From: Membranipora membranacea
Taxonomy: Eukaryota; Bryozoa; Gymnolaemata; Cheilostomatida; Membraniporidae
Assembly (NCBI GenBank): GCA_914767715.1
Contig: OU612071.1
Span: 6,863,493 to 6,927,492 of the forward strand
Direction: 5' to 3'
Length of the DNA: 64,000 nucleotides
The notes under the pieces were generated by a model. The model worked only from the letters and a program-made list of their open reading frames with translations. It had not been told where the DNA came from and did not search any database. Positions 14,189 through 25,200 of the stretch are shown here, in pieces; position 1 is the stretch's first letter, and each line of letters begins with the position of its first letter. Both the position numbers and the translations under genes were made by a program.

Positions 14189-14610
14189 GCGACATCTGCA
14201 CCCCCCGGTTGCAATCGTCCTCGATTGCTATGACAATCCTTTGATCTGGTGTGTGGATGCGACATCTGCACCCCCTGATTGCAATCGTCCTCGATTGCTA
14301 TAACAATCCTATGATCTGATGTGTGGATGCGACATCTGCACTCCTCTGGTTACAATCGTCCTCGATTGCTATGACAATCCTTTGATCTGATGTTTGGATG
14401 CGACATCTGCACCTCCCTGGTTGCAATCGTCCTCAATTGCTATGACAATCCTATGATCTGGTGTGTGGATGCGACATCTGCACCCCCTGATTGCAATCGT
14501 CCTCGATTGCTATGACAGGTTTTCCGCTCCCTGCTATTGATGTGACATCTGCATTCCCTGGTTGTGATCGTCCCTGATCGCCGTGACATGTCACATGATC
14601 TGACAAGTCG
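14189..14610 (-). repeat. 70-bp tandem repeat next to the 3' LTR
   Basis: GCGACATCTGCA recurs at 14189, 14259, 14329, 14400 and 14471, with a variant (TGTGACATCTGCA) near 14541: five to six units of 70-71 bp. The first unit overlaps the LTR end, so the array begins at the LTR/internal junction, where the element's polypurine tract should lie. Confidence 0.75.
14195..14208 (-). promoter_or_regulatory. polypurine-tract-like site
   Basis: Read on the minus strand, the bases just before the LTR are purine-rich (CCGGGGGGTGCAGA then TGTCGC). This is where a reverse-transcribed element would prime plus-strand DNA synthesis. It is also part of the 70-bp repeat unit, which weakens the call. Confidence 0.4.
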
Positions 14611-14830
14611 TCCGGTTCCTGTAGTCCGTAACATTATGGCTAGCCTGGGTACTGGAGGTCGCCAACCTCTCCCAGTGTTCTTTCTCCTCTGTTTCTGCTT
14701 GTCCTGGCGCTCCAGATCGGTATGGTGCATCTGACGCTTCACTGCCTCTGCTCCCTCATCGTTAGTCTCCAGCTGCTCCAGGTCATCCTGTCTGCCTTTT
14801 GTTCCTGATCGTCCCTCCTAACCATTGAAT
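14440..14830 (-). pseudogene. possible remnant of retrotransposon coding end
   Basis: The minus strand is open for about 100 codons with a charged stretch rich in Arg, Lys and Gln (for example HHTDLERQDKQKQRRK) before running into the 70-bp repeats. Its position just upstream of the 3' LTR on the coding strand fits the end of gag-pol. There is no zinc knuckle, protease, reverse transcriptase or integrase motif, so the assignment rests on position alone. Confidence 0.25.
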
Positions 14831-14888
14831 TCTACATCTATAGGTTGTACAGTATGCTTCAGGTGTGTGAGTAGCTCCTACCAAACCC

Positions 14889-14909
14889 TCTCGCTCGCTC
14901 GCTCGCTCT
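14889..14909. repeat. CTCG microsatellite
   Basis: Short run of CTCG/CGCT repeats within the internal region of the LTR element. Confidence 0.8.
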
Positions 14910-15221
14910 AACCATAAGTCTCGTTAAGTATTGTACCGCTCACTTCCTGCTCAATCTCTGCCCTGTTGTAAGTCTAAATTGACCTGCTTTTGTCAACATT
15001 TTGTCACCTGAATCTATAATTGTGTCACTAGATGCAATTCATTGCAAAAGGTGACACCAGAAAAGATACACGGGTTACAATGCAGGGGTCAGCTTTTTCT
15101 CAAAAATTTCACCAAGTTCTGTTTCTCTCAATGATAAATTACCTCACACTCACTTCATAATATTATAACTGTATTCAATTTAATCATTTATTTCTAGATA
15201 TACATTTCTAGATATACATAT

Positions 15222-15230
15222 ACATATACA

Positions 15231-15263
<33 letters not shown>

Positions 15264-15275
15264 CATACAATATAA
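15222..15275. repeat. ACAT microsatellite
   Basis: Run of ACAT units flanked by variants (ATATACAT, GATATACAT). Confidence 0.85.
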
Positions 15276-16359
15276 AATTTACTTACCACCTTTCAAAAAT
15301 TTACATATTGTGTCCTCTTATTGAAACACAAGACAACTCTCAATTCAGTTGAACCCGCAAAAAAATGGAATCTCTAAAAGTTAAACAGGAAGTGAGTGTT
15401 TGCCAACACAACAGCAAGACTGCAAACTCTTTCTCTTTGGAGCTGGAACTGACAAGGAGTAGTAATTCCCAGTCCCGCCACTGGTTTTGGAGTTGGATAT
15501 TCTGACTGAGCCTCCCCATCCATAATGAGTAAGTTTAAATTTAACACATACTAGATCATCCCAAAGAGGTGACAGCAAGTACTAGCAGAGCATATAGTGG
15601 TGAATATAGTTAGTTACAGTTAGCACTAAAGTTGTTGCCAGCATTCAAATCATTTTCAATCATGTTGTTAAGATCAAGGGCAGTCTGATAATTAGTAACC
15701 TTCCCATGGTGACATTGTACTTACAGTAGAGAGGCAGATAGGGCCAACCCCATGATTGCAGCACATGTTAATCCGCCCTTCACAAAATCAAGTATTATTG
15801 TGATTGCTGCATGATGTTAATCATGTCAATTGATATTAAAGTATGGATTGGATTCAATAACCAACCAAGGCAGGTGTCCCCTCCCATTTTCCTTATCCCC
15901 TGATTGAGTTGGATAGGCTCACTTTTATGATGCACTATGTTATACCATAGTCGCTTGTGACTTAGGCCCAGGCATCTAGTAAATGGGAAACCCTATCCAT
16001 CATACTAGATTTCCCAGTATGAGGGTGATTAGGCATGGTGAGGCACCCACATTTCAGTACTATTCATTCAAATCACTATAAACCAATTATTGTTTTAGGC
16101 CGTCAAAACATCCTGCATACCGGTGAGTGGTCAGTTAATGCCTCGCTACTACAACTACAGAAACCCAAGGTTAGTTATTAACGACCATTTCAATTGTCCT
16201 GTCCCTATCCTGTTAATAAAACTGATGTCATCTACTTCAATATGATCACAAATAACAACTATGGGCTGAGAAACCCATCATTGATTTGACAATTTATCTC
16301 TGGCTAGCGGTAAAAGATGGTTTCTTGTCTTAGTCTTTATAAAAGTTTTCAAGTTAAGG

Positions 16360-17060
16360 TCTAGGACCGCGTTGGTAAAAAGTCAAGTATCCTGGGGATT
16401 ACCACTAATCCTGTGCCTAAACCTTCATCAAAACTGGGATTCCATAACTTGCCTACAGATTCAGCTCTAGCATCAATAAGTAATATTAAAAGGAAAAATG
16501 GGCAATTTTGAGTTGTCTTATGTTTTAGTAGAGTTGTTCAATTTAAAATACCTTTCTTTTGTGAGTCCTTTTATTGCAATCCATGGCTGTTGTGGAAGTC
16601 ACAACATGACAAGGAGTTCAATCCTCAGACTAACTCACAAAACTAGTAAAACCAAGTTCTGTTTAACCAAAAACTATACATAATATAGTGTCCTGTGGAC
16701 CCACAGGCTATCAACTAGCAGATATCATTACTCAGGGACGTCGTAGACGACCAATTGACTTCCCTTTGAATATATACCTTACATTATTAATTTGTTCATT
16801 ATAAGCACATAAATTCCGAAACCATTTCTAAATATGTAGCTCGAGGATGTACCAACTCAAGCCCTTGAAAATGTTGAAAGCTCTTTTATTTGTAATCATG
16901 AGATCCTGAGGCCCTCAGATATCAACAAGTGGTGGAAACTATGGGCAATAAATAAAGCCTTGACCTTACCAATCACCAGTAAGTCACTGAATTTTCTTTT
17001 ACCAGTTATCTCTGTTGGTGGTGATCCAAGCAAGTTGAGGTTTCAACCATATTAAAACTA
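16360..17060 (+). pseudogene. coding-like fragments antisense to the LTR element
   Basis: Two plus-strand stretches have more protein-like composition than their surroundings: about 16366-16506 (contains LGFHNLPTDSALASISNIKR) and about 16844-17056 (contains LRPSDINKWWKLWAINKA). They lie on the strand opposite to the LTR element's own orientation. They could be a captured gene fragment or remains of another transposon. I do not recognise the family, and stops separate the pieces. Confidence 0.2.
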
Positions 17061-18065
17061 AGTCTTAATTTAGGGGCTAATTTTCATGTAGACCCACCCT
17101 GATGTTAGATGTAGGCAATTTCTAATTCCAGCAACACTTGTATCTAGTTTGCAAATCTCAATTTATGTTGGTACCCAGAATCTCATGACTGACTCAGTTA
17201 TCTATACTGTGCCAAGGGGAAAATGCCTTAAGTCATTGATAGGCAGAGCCCATCTTATCCTTAGTGCAAATTGCACTTGAAATTCTACATGTCAGCTACT
17301 GAAAATATAGTAATTTAGATTGGATTTTCCATGAAATGTCAAATTTGTTGCCACACAGTTAGACGTTCATAAATGTTTACTCACTGCTACCTACCTCACT
17401 TATAGTTAACCTTCAGCTAAATCACCTTACCCCAATAAATAATTCTCATAAGATCTATTACTAAATGCCAATCGGAATCACATTGTATACACATCTTATC
17501 TGTCAAATTCTTTACCCTTGCGTGTAGAAGGCAACCATGAGTACTTTTGAGACCATGCTACCACGAATACAATTTATGGGTCAGACACTGTTAACGCAAT
17601 AGACTAAGCTTGGCTGCATTTATTTTCAAGCATACTGTGGTGACATTAATTATTCTTACCCATTTCCTCCACGTGAACGCAAACGTTTTAAAAGCTTGTC
17701 TCCTAGGCACACAAACAACTTTAAGGCTTCTTTTAATGACAGGCCAAATATCAGAGTTTCTCAAACAAGGAAAGTTAGATGCAGTTAACAACTTTCAGAC
17801 TGAAATACTGCTCGAAATCATGAACAACTAAATAACTCAACATTAACTGAACATTATAATTTTTCTAAACACATCATTTAACACATAAATTTCATAAATT
17901 TCACGGGTGATGACTCCTCTGATGGAACAGATATAAAGGCTTCGGAAACCATCAAGCTGAATATCAATTTGTGCGCTTTTAATAGACAATGGATGACTGC
18001 CTCCACATTTATGGACGTCCAATCCATTCCAAAAGAGTAGTCACCAGCACTGGATCCTGGACAAA

Positions 18066-18213
18066 TTTCCTCATAATTTCTTCACATAATTTTCTCTCAT
18101 AATTTCCTCATATTTTTCATCTTAATTTTCCTAATAATTTCTCATCATAATTTCTTCTAATAATATTCTCACATAATCTTTTCACATAATTTCTTCTAAT
18201 AATTGTCTCTCAT
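18066..18213. repeat. CATAATTTC-type low-complexity repeat
   Basis: TCATAATTTCTTC-like 12-16 base phrases are repeated about a dozen times. Inside the LTR element, not coding. Confidence 0.6.
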
Positions 18214-19020
18214 AATCGTTGGCCTGGGTCTGAAGTTTTCTGGTAGTCAGGGCTGTCTGTCTCGGTCGATACCTCAAAACTAGGCATCACCGAAAACGAG
18301 CAGGCAGTCTCAACTCCTCAGCTCAACAGCCTCAGGTCCTTAAATGATTATGAGAATTCCAAATAATAACCAAAAAAAATTTTTTTTTCTCCAATAAATT
18401 CAAGATTTAAAATCAGTTTCATTGCATCAAAGTCTACTAACTTTCCTCCTACTCACATGTGGATTTGATTTGAGAATTTCCTAAGTACACCCTCGAGCTG
18501 CAACTCTTACCCCTAATTAAAATGAGATGGTTCCATGACTTACTGCGGTTTTCTTGTGATAAGAGGAAGATAATTTTTATGCAATTAATAATCCGGCTAG
18601 TTGTGAACCTGTAATATAGAAAATAACATAGCGTGAGTTACAAAGCCCATTAATCATGGTTTAATTATCAGTACAATGGTGTAAAGATTCTGTATACCAT
18701 CACAGTGTAAGGATATACCCTTACTCTGTGATACCATGGAGTACTTGACACCAGCGCACAAAGTTAATCCATAAATGATTGGCATCTTTGCTTGGATATA
18801 TTTTTAATCACGCTTGTCTCCGATGCAGGGTTTGAATCAATGAATACTGTCACTGAATACTGGTAAAAATTATTTACACTTTTGCACTTATAGATTTGCT
18901 AGATATACTGATGGAGATGATTCTTATGATGTCTACTTACGATTTCAATAAAGTAAAGAGCTTGATAAAGTAAGGGGTTAAATAAACAGAAACAGTAGTC
19001 TGAAGGTCGTTAGATCTCTC

Positions 19021-19038
19021 CTCACTCGGCGAGCACCA
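19021..19038 (-). promoter_or_regulatory. primer-binding-site-like sequence
   Basis: On the minus strand, two bases after the 5' LTR ends, comes TGGTGCTCGCCGAG. A TGG start fits pairing with the CCA end of a tRNA primer. The other LTR lacks this sequence on its outer side. I cannot name the tRNA. Confidence 0.6.
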
Positions 19039-19040
19039 AT

Positions 19041-20012
19041 TGTGGGATTCCGGGTTATGGAGTCACCACATTAACTCTCCGCTACTGAGATCTGTGCTCA
19101 CGAGCTCGGTATGATGATTCTCACTATGTGACACTGACTTATTTACATAATTGTGATGTCATTTATTTCGAGATCAAACACTTGACAAAGAGCATGCCTT
19201 TTAATTCTTATCAAGTTTAACATCAAACATAAATCAACTTAAAAATGCATGTCTTATTTCTACAAGTCATACTTTCTAGTCAATGATGCCATGCATGCTG
19301 GATTTAATTCATTTAACTCAATTAGTTGATGGTATAGATAATCCAACCAAATGTTATACTGTGCCAATATTAAATAATAAGGCGAGTTCTATTTCCCTAT
19401 AAATATCACTAACGTACAATAAATGAAAATATTATGATAACAACTCGTAAAACTTTCATGTTTAAAAAAAAACTGACCTGTCTTCAAAAGAAGTTGCAAA
19501 CAAAGAGTGCTGCTTGACGACCAGAGGGTCGCCAAACAAATCATGCTTTCCATTGGTGAACCATGCTCTTATATAGCATGGTTCCAGACACAGTAAAAAT
19601 TGCTGACGTCAATAAGCAAAAAAACAAAAAATAAACACAATTTTCAATTACCGCAAAAAGAGGGTTGATCGGCCGCAAGAGTGGGTTGATCCAGGGTTGA
19701 TCGGCCGCAAGTGTGGGTTGGTGTAAGTCAGGCATTATGCTAATTCTGAATTGTCTCTGTTGGCGCCACCTTTACTGCATTGTCATGGTTGTCACGGTTC
19801 TGGCGTTAGGGTGGCACCGGTATTAAGAATAGAATTTAGATTTGCATATATTTGCCTGTCCCTGATTCGAGGTGATATGCACTAGCTGGTAACTGCGTGT
19901 CCTCGAGTCGAGGTTGAGTGTACTGATGATGATGCTGGCTATAATATTGGATGTTCTTATTGCGTCCGATGTTGATATAGAAATTATCCTGTTTGCTGCT
20001 GTTAATGCGACA
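19041..20012 (-). repeat. 5' LTR of the retrotransposon (972 bp)
   Basis: Uninterrupted LTR with ends TGTGGG and GCGACA on the plus strand. It carries the same minus-strand TATA box (about 19556-19572) and preserves the pre-insertion site (GTGTACTGATGATGATGCTG, about 19918-19937) of the hAT-like element found in its partner. It is followed on the outside by the AAGA target duplication. Confidence 0.85.
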
Positions 20013-20160
20013 AAGACACGCCCACTAAACCTGTTACCGATTGCATAAGAGCTCTTATTCAGGCTAGGATCATTCATCATTGCTGGGAGTTACCCTCTCT
20101 CTTCGTGTAGCCGAGTACTGACTTACTTTATTTTACCTGCTGATTATCAAAATTTTCCCT

Positions 20161-20262
20161 GTCATAGCCCGGGAAAATAGCGAAGCCGAGGGATGACACA
20201 CAATTTTTTTCGTTGGAAAAGTAAAAATGATTGTTTGTCATTACTCGTCTTCCGTAGTATAC
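20161..20262 (-). repeat. dispersed repeat, reverse copy
   Basis: Reverse-complement partner of 7138-7241; see that entry for the shared phrases. Confidence 0.6.
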
Positions 20263-20344
20263 ATTCTAGGCATTCAGCCGCAGATCTTTGAAACATGAAA
20301 ACTTCTATTGAGTATATTGGAATGCATGTATTAGCTTAGGGTCG

Positions 20345-20346
<2 letters not shown>

Positions 20347-20420
<74 letters not shown>
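20347..20420. repeat. TTTC microsatellite
   Basis: About 18 uninterrupted TTTC units; on the minus strand it gives an artefactual Lys/Glu/Arg repeat frame. Confidence 0.95.
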
Positions 20421-22205
20421 GATCACTGTCAATAGCTTTACTACCGCATACATCAAAGGATGATTTATAGCATTCATTATGCAACCACATCATTATGTAG
20501 AAACTGTTTGTGAGCGGTAAACAGAAGAGGGATGTCCCCAACCACAAGATCAGCTGATTCATTCATATCTTTTTTTTTAAAAATGACATTCATTATTAAC
20601 TTGCTCTCACTATCATAGATTCAAGAAATGCAATAGGATCTGAAAACTGCATGACTTCCCTAACTCTCATTCTAAGCGGAATTTATATTACTCTAGTTTT
20701 GATTTATAATCTTTGAATTTAATGAATTTGTAAAAAATAACCTATCAATTTTACCTGAATTCTTCTGATATCTTTGAGAAGCACTGACACAGATTAGGGT
20801 AGTTGGAATGAGTTACTATACAGCCTCCTGTTTTTGCTGAGTGTATACTGGTATGTGAAATTGTTTGGTAACCAACTATAGTACTGTGAATTGATCGCAG
20901 CAAAAACTCATGTTTAATTTCAGGTCAGACTGCTACAAACAAAAACTGACCCAGCCATAAACTGAAATGCTAAAAATGGATGCCGCCAGTAGGGTGAAAT
21001 ACATGTGCAGATGATCCCAAACCTGTTAGCCTAGAGCTTCATGAAGTCGCCGAGCAGACAGATTTAAATCCATTTGTGGTTTAATTTTTATTTTTAAGGC
21101 TCCACCTTTAATCCTTGCATATACGTCAATCAGCCAAACAGTAATTTACTGTCATAAAACAGTCCTTTCAACTTTCAACTTCAATATTGTTTGTAAACAT
21201 AAACCTTATTAGAACATTGATATCGGAACAAGGCCAAATCAAAACATGATGACATATTTAATCAAATCCATGCTATTAGGTGAACATCACTTAGGAGTTC
21301 GCTCCTCAGCCAAAAGACAAAGAATTGTTGCACTAAAGTTTCAGCGGAGTTCACTATTTGGCCAATGAAGCCGACAGACATAGAACTGCTGCACTAGAGT
21401 TTCTCGTTGTCTGCAGCTGAAATACAGGTTAAACAGCTGCTGACACAGCTTTGCCCAGCAGCAGCAGCGCCACCATTCAAAAATCTAAATAGAGCGTTGT
21501 GGCCTCAAAACATCTAGCCAGTAGCTTTGCATGGTGTTATATGAGCTCTCAAATGTAGGGAGTATCTTCTTCCCAGCCATCCACCATTAGTGATGTCAAA
21601 AATTGCCCCTAACTGATCAGGTGCCTTTAAAATCTAGCTAAGATCCAACACTTTCATTAGTGTTGGATAATTTGAGATTTGCCCCCCACCCCGCAATCTA
21701 TTCTATACAAAGACATTTTTCTTAAGACTATTGTCTTGTAAAGACAAGAATAGGAGCCACTTATATCTCTTTATCAGTTTTCACAATAATCAATGTTGTA
21801 ATTTTTGTCATTCAAATATTGTGCTAGATAAAAGAAATGATAGAGCAAGGATAATACCAGCAGTATGGTATCATCAAGTAAGCTAGATCCTGTTGCTATC
21901 TTGTTACAGAATGTATGAATTTGAAATATGCCAAAAACAGTTTCAACTTGTTGATGCAATACACATATTAATACCAGTATATATGTCGCATAGTATTATG
22001 ATAAAAAATTGTTGACTATGGCGCAACCTGTTCACACTGCCAAGTTGATGGATATAACTCAAACATGCCATGAAGTTTGATGCGGGTATATCACGTTTAT
22101 TTGCAACGTGTCACCAAGAATAAACAGTGTTATCAGTTTCTCTGATCAGTATTTCATTTTACTTCAAAGCACCCTGCTGCTAGCTTCTAACAATTTATCA
22201 TCAAA
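20421..22205. other. intergenic, upstream of TRIM-like copy 1
   Basis: No gene seen. It probably holds the promoter and 5' UTR of the gene starting at 22206, but I found no clear TATA box or other core element at a convincing distance. Confidence 0.4.
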
Positions 22206-25200
22206 ATGGCCGAGTCTACCGAAAGAGAAGAAAAATTTCTGGAGTGCTCTCTCTGTTTTGAGAATGATGAGCTGAAGAGGCTGCCGTGTCATCCTGGACA
22301 TATATTCTGTGTGAAATGTTTGACTAAGGATTTTGAGGTCACCAAGGTAGTCAGGTGTTCTCTATGCAGGTGAGTATTTACCTCCCTTGTTTTGTGCTTT
22401 GATGACTGATATACTCTTCAGATACCGGCTCACTATGGTTGTCATATTGAATTATGTGCACTGAGAGATTTGCTTCTAAGGGCCCTGTTAATGGTTTTTC
22501 TATGCGAAATAAAATTATCATGCATATGACATTCTGATTGTAATACAGTCACAGTTTGTCATTGACAGTATTAACCTTTTCACAGTTTTCCATGGCATAT
22601 TTGCAAAGCATTTTGCTTCTAGGCATATTCTTTAAGTTCAAAGTGTCAATGCCAATGACTGATTAGTGTCAGATTCGGTGTTGAGATTTTTCTACACACC
22701 CAGTACATGACGTATTTCATGGCCTCACAACAAGGATGCATTCTAGTTTTCTAGAATGCATCAGATTCTCAGTATGAGTATCAAGGGCACCTTGCCCTCC
22801 TATTTAGGGGCCGCCCAATCTGCTGTGTCTTACTGAACGGCAAGCACTTTTCAGACTAGTGTATGCATCCAATTCTATCTACCAAGTCCGATCGAATATC
22901 TTAACAGAATGCATAAAATTATACCTCAAGAGAGTCTGTTTTAAAAGCTACAGGACATATTGTTGGTCACTTCCTAAAAGAGCAGTCTTTTATTTTGTCT
23001 AACATGACCTTGATTCTATTGTAAACAATACAAGAGCTTTTAGTTGTGAATAGAAATTCTTACACTGAGACATCACTACTAACACAGTAACGTATTCTTG
23101 TTGCCATTATGTTGCCAATTTAGTCGATTCTGGACAAACTTACAACAGTCATACTAGAATTTCTTACATTGATTTTGACATGATTCTAGCCTTTTAATTT
23201 CTGGAAGTTTGCCAGAGAATATTGAAGGTGAATGAAAGCACTCGAAAGCTTCTCAGCGCTTTGGAAATAAAAGCAAATTGTCAGAATCATCTTAAGATTC
23301 CTTGATCGTTTTTTATCTTAAGGTCGGTGTTTGATGACGAAATTGGCTCCTTACAATCGGCCGGGGAACCTTTGGATAAGTTTCTCTGCTGTGATGTCTG
23401 TATGAGGAAAGAAGATAAGCGAGAACTGGCTCAGATTTACTGTAAAATCTGTAGGAAGAAGTTCTGTACGACTCATGAGAAGGTTGGTAAAACATTGGTT
23501 GAGTGATAGTACATGAGTTGGGCTCCGCAACGAATGTCTTCAATTGCAATTTTTCTGGGTCAATCAATCTCTTTGAACCCGGCAGTAATGTGATAATTGG
23601 TGGTTTGTTCTACAAATTTTGCCCACAAAAAACAGACAGACATATCAGACAACAATTTAAATTAATTGAAAAAAAGGAGTGAAGAGTATTAAGCAAGAAA
23701 TTTGAAAATGACAAGTTGTCCGAATGATTTTTCATTCCTAGTGGACACCAGCAAATCATAACACGTATATCTAACAATTTTATCAAGGAATTGGCACAAT
23801 AGATATCGTTGTTTAGGCTAAAGCCAGGTGTGATAGCTATATTAAGAACACACCTTGCAGAGTTCTAGGTTATAAACATATTTTTAATGAAGCATCCCAC
23901 CGCGTTTTTTCAGCACCATAATGAATCATCGGATGATCATGCCCAGTACCAAATTGATATCAAACCCTTTTTTTTCTCAAACAAGTTTAATTTGTCCTTA
24001 AACTTAGCATTTTCATTCCATAGGCCCATAATGAATCTTTAGATGATCACGCCCGGATCAGAATGGATGAGTATAAGAAAGAATTCAGAAAACTTGAGAC
24101 CAGATACTGTCAGACACATACAGATGAACTGTACAATATAGGCTGTGAGAGATGCCACAATGTCTATTGTGAAGTATGCAACTTTTCACAGGAGATCGGA
24201 ACATGTACTGATGGTTTGTTTCTCTTACTTGCATTCAAAAATTAGTAACTCTAGATCATGAAGTTGGAGTTATGTTGGACAGGATAAGCAGGCAGACCTT
24301 AAGGATTGAGTCTCGACTCTTCACATATCATCAGGTAATCAACCTTATCAAAACTTCAATAAGAATAAAACTTGTTATGGCCCAAGCTTCAATGTGTCAG
24401 CCATGTGGATAAGTAACTCTGCTATCTGAGAAAGATCACAAATTCCTTCAAACTCTCTCAATGATCAGGCACTAGATAAACGTTTATTTTACACTTTGAT
24501 GTTGAGCCTTGTTATTCAACCATCTGATACCATACAGATATGAGGTAGAAAAAAGAAATATTTAGCAAGTTAAGCAGCAATTGGATCCCTGAAAAAGCTT
24601 TTAAAAAATTGTTACCAACAAAGTTAGAATTCCAAGGTGATCGGCTTTAATACATAGAAATTTGAAAGTTTCCAATAAAATCTCAGTAATGATTAACCTA
24701 ATAAATAATATACATAACAATTATTGAAGCAACACAACTATGATGATTCACTGTGCAAGCACATACCAGTTACTTTGTATCCCAGATAAACTTGTGTTCT
24801 CAAATTTGGTTCTGGGTTTTAGTCATAGACCTACTAATAATAAACCTAGACAGGTGACAGATAAAGAGCTTATACAGTGAGCAGTGAGGCCTATAATAAC
24901 TGGAATTCCCCAATGACACAACGTTACTGTGCTGTGCGCAGTGCATGCTGCAATGAATGGTGTTACTATATGAGCGTGACTACGCTGCAATGCTTAAATA
25001 ATGTATCACCGTTTACAGATATTGCTGGCTTCTAATGGTCGTATCTCATTCAATATTTGAGCTAGAGAAAAAATTCAGAGACTATGACGTTGCTTGTTAC
25101 ATCACCCTCCAGATAAAATCAACTTTTAGGCATCCGTCTTCGATATCTCTGTCATGCTCATATAGTAAAACCATTCATTGCTGCGCTCACTGTGCACAAC

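Larger units (their letters stand above)
10097..14194 (-). repeat. 3' LTR of the retrotransposon, split by a foldback element
   Basis: Matches the 19041-20012 LTR on both sides of an insertion at 10945-14103; without the insert it is about 931 bp. On the minus strand it contains a TATA box (CTATATAAGAGCATGG, about 10576-10592) and an AATAAA near 10219. Just outside, on the element's 3' side, is the AAGA duplication and no primer-binding site, which marks this as the 3' LTR. Confidence 0.85.
10093..20016 (-). mobile_element. LTR retrotransposon (minus strand) with nested hAT-like insertion
   Basis: Two long direct repeats (10097-14194 after removing the nested element, and 19041-20012) begin TGTGGGATTC and end GCGACA on the plus strand. 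They are flanked outside by the same four bases AAGA (10093-10096 and 20013-20016), as expected for one integration event. Orientation is minus: a TATA box, a polyadenylation signal, a primer-binding-like site and a purine-rich tract all read that way. Without the nested 3.16 kb it is about 6.75 kb. I found no intact gag, reverse transcriptase or integrase in the 4.85-kb interior, so it is either decayed or a non-autonomous derivative. The LTRs differ by substitutions and an indel of about 36 bp near 10536/19479, so the insertion is not very recent. Confidence 0.85.

Noticed and set aside
20305-20562. Minus-strand frame with Lys/Glu/Arg repeats
   Set aside because: It is simply the translation of the TTTC microsatellite.
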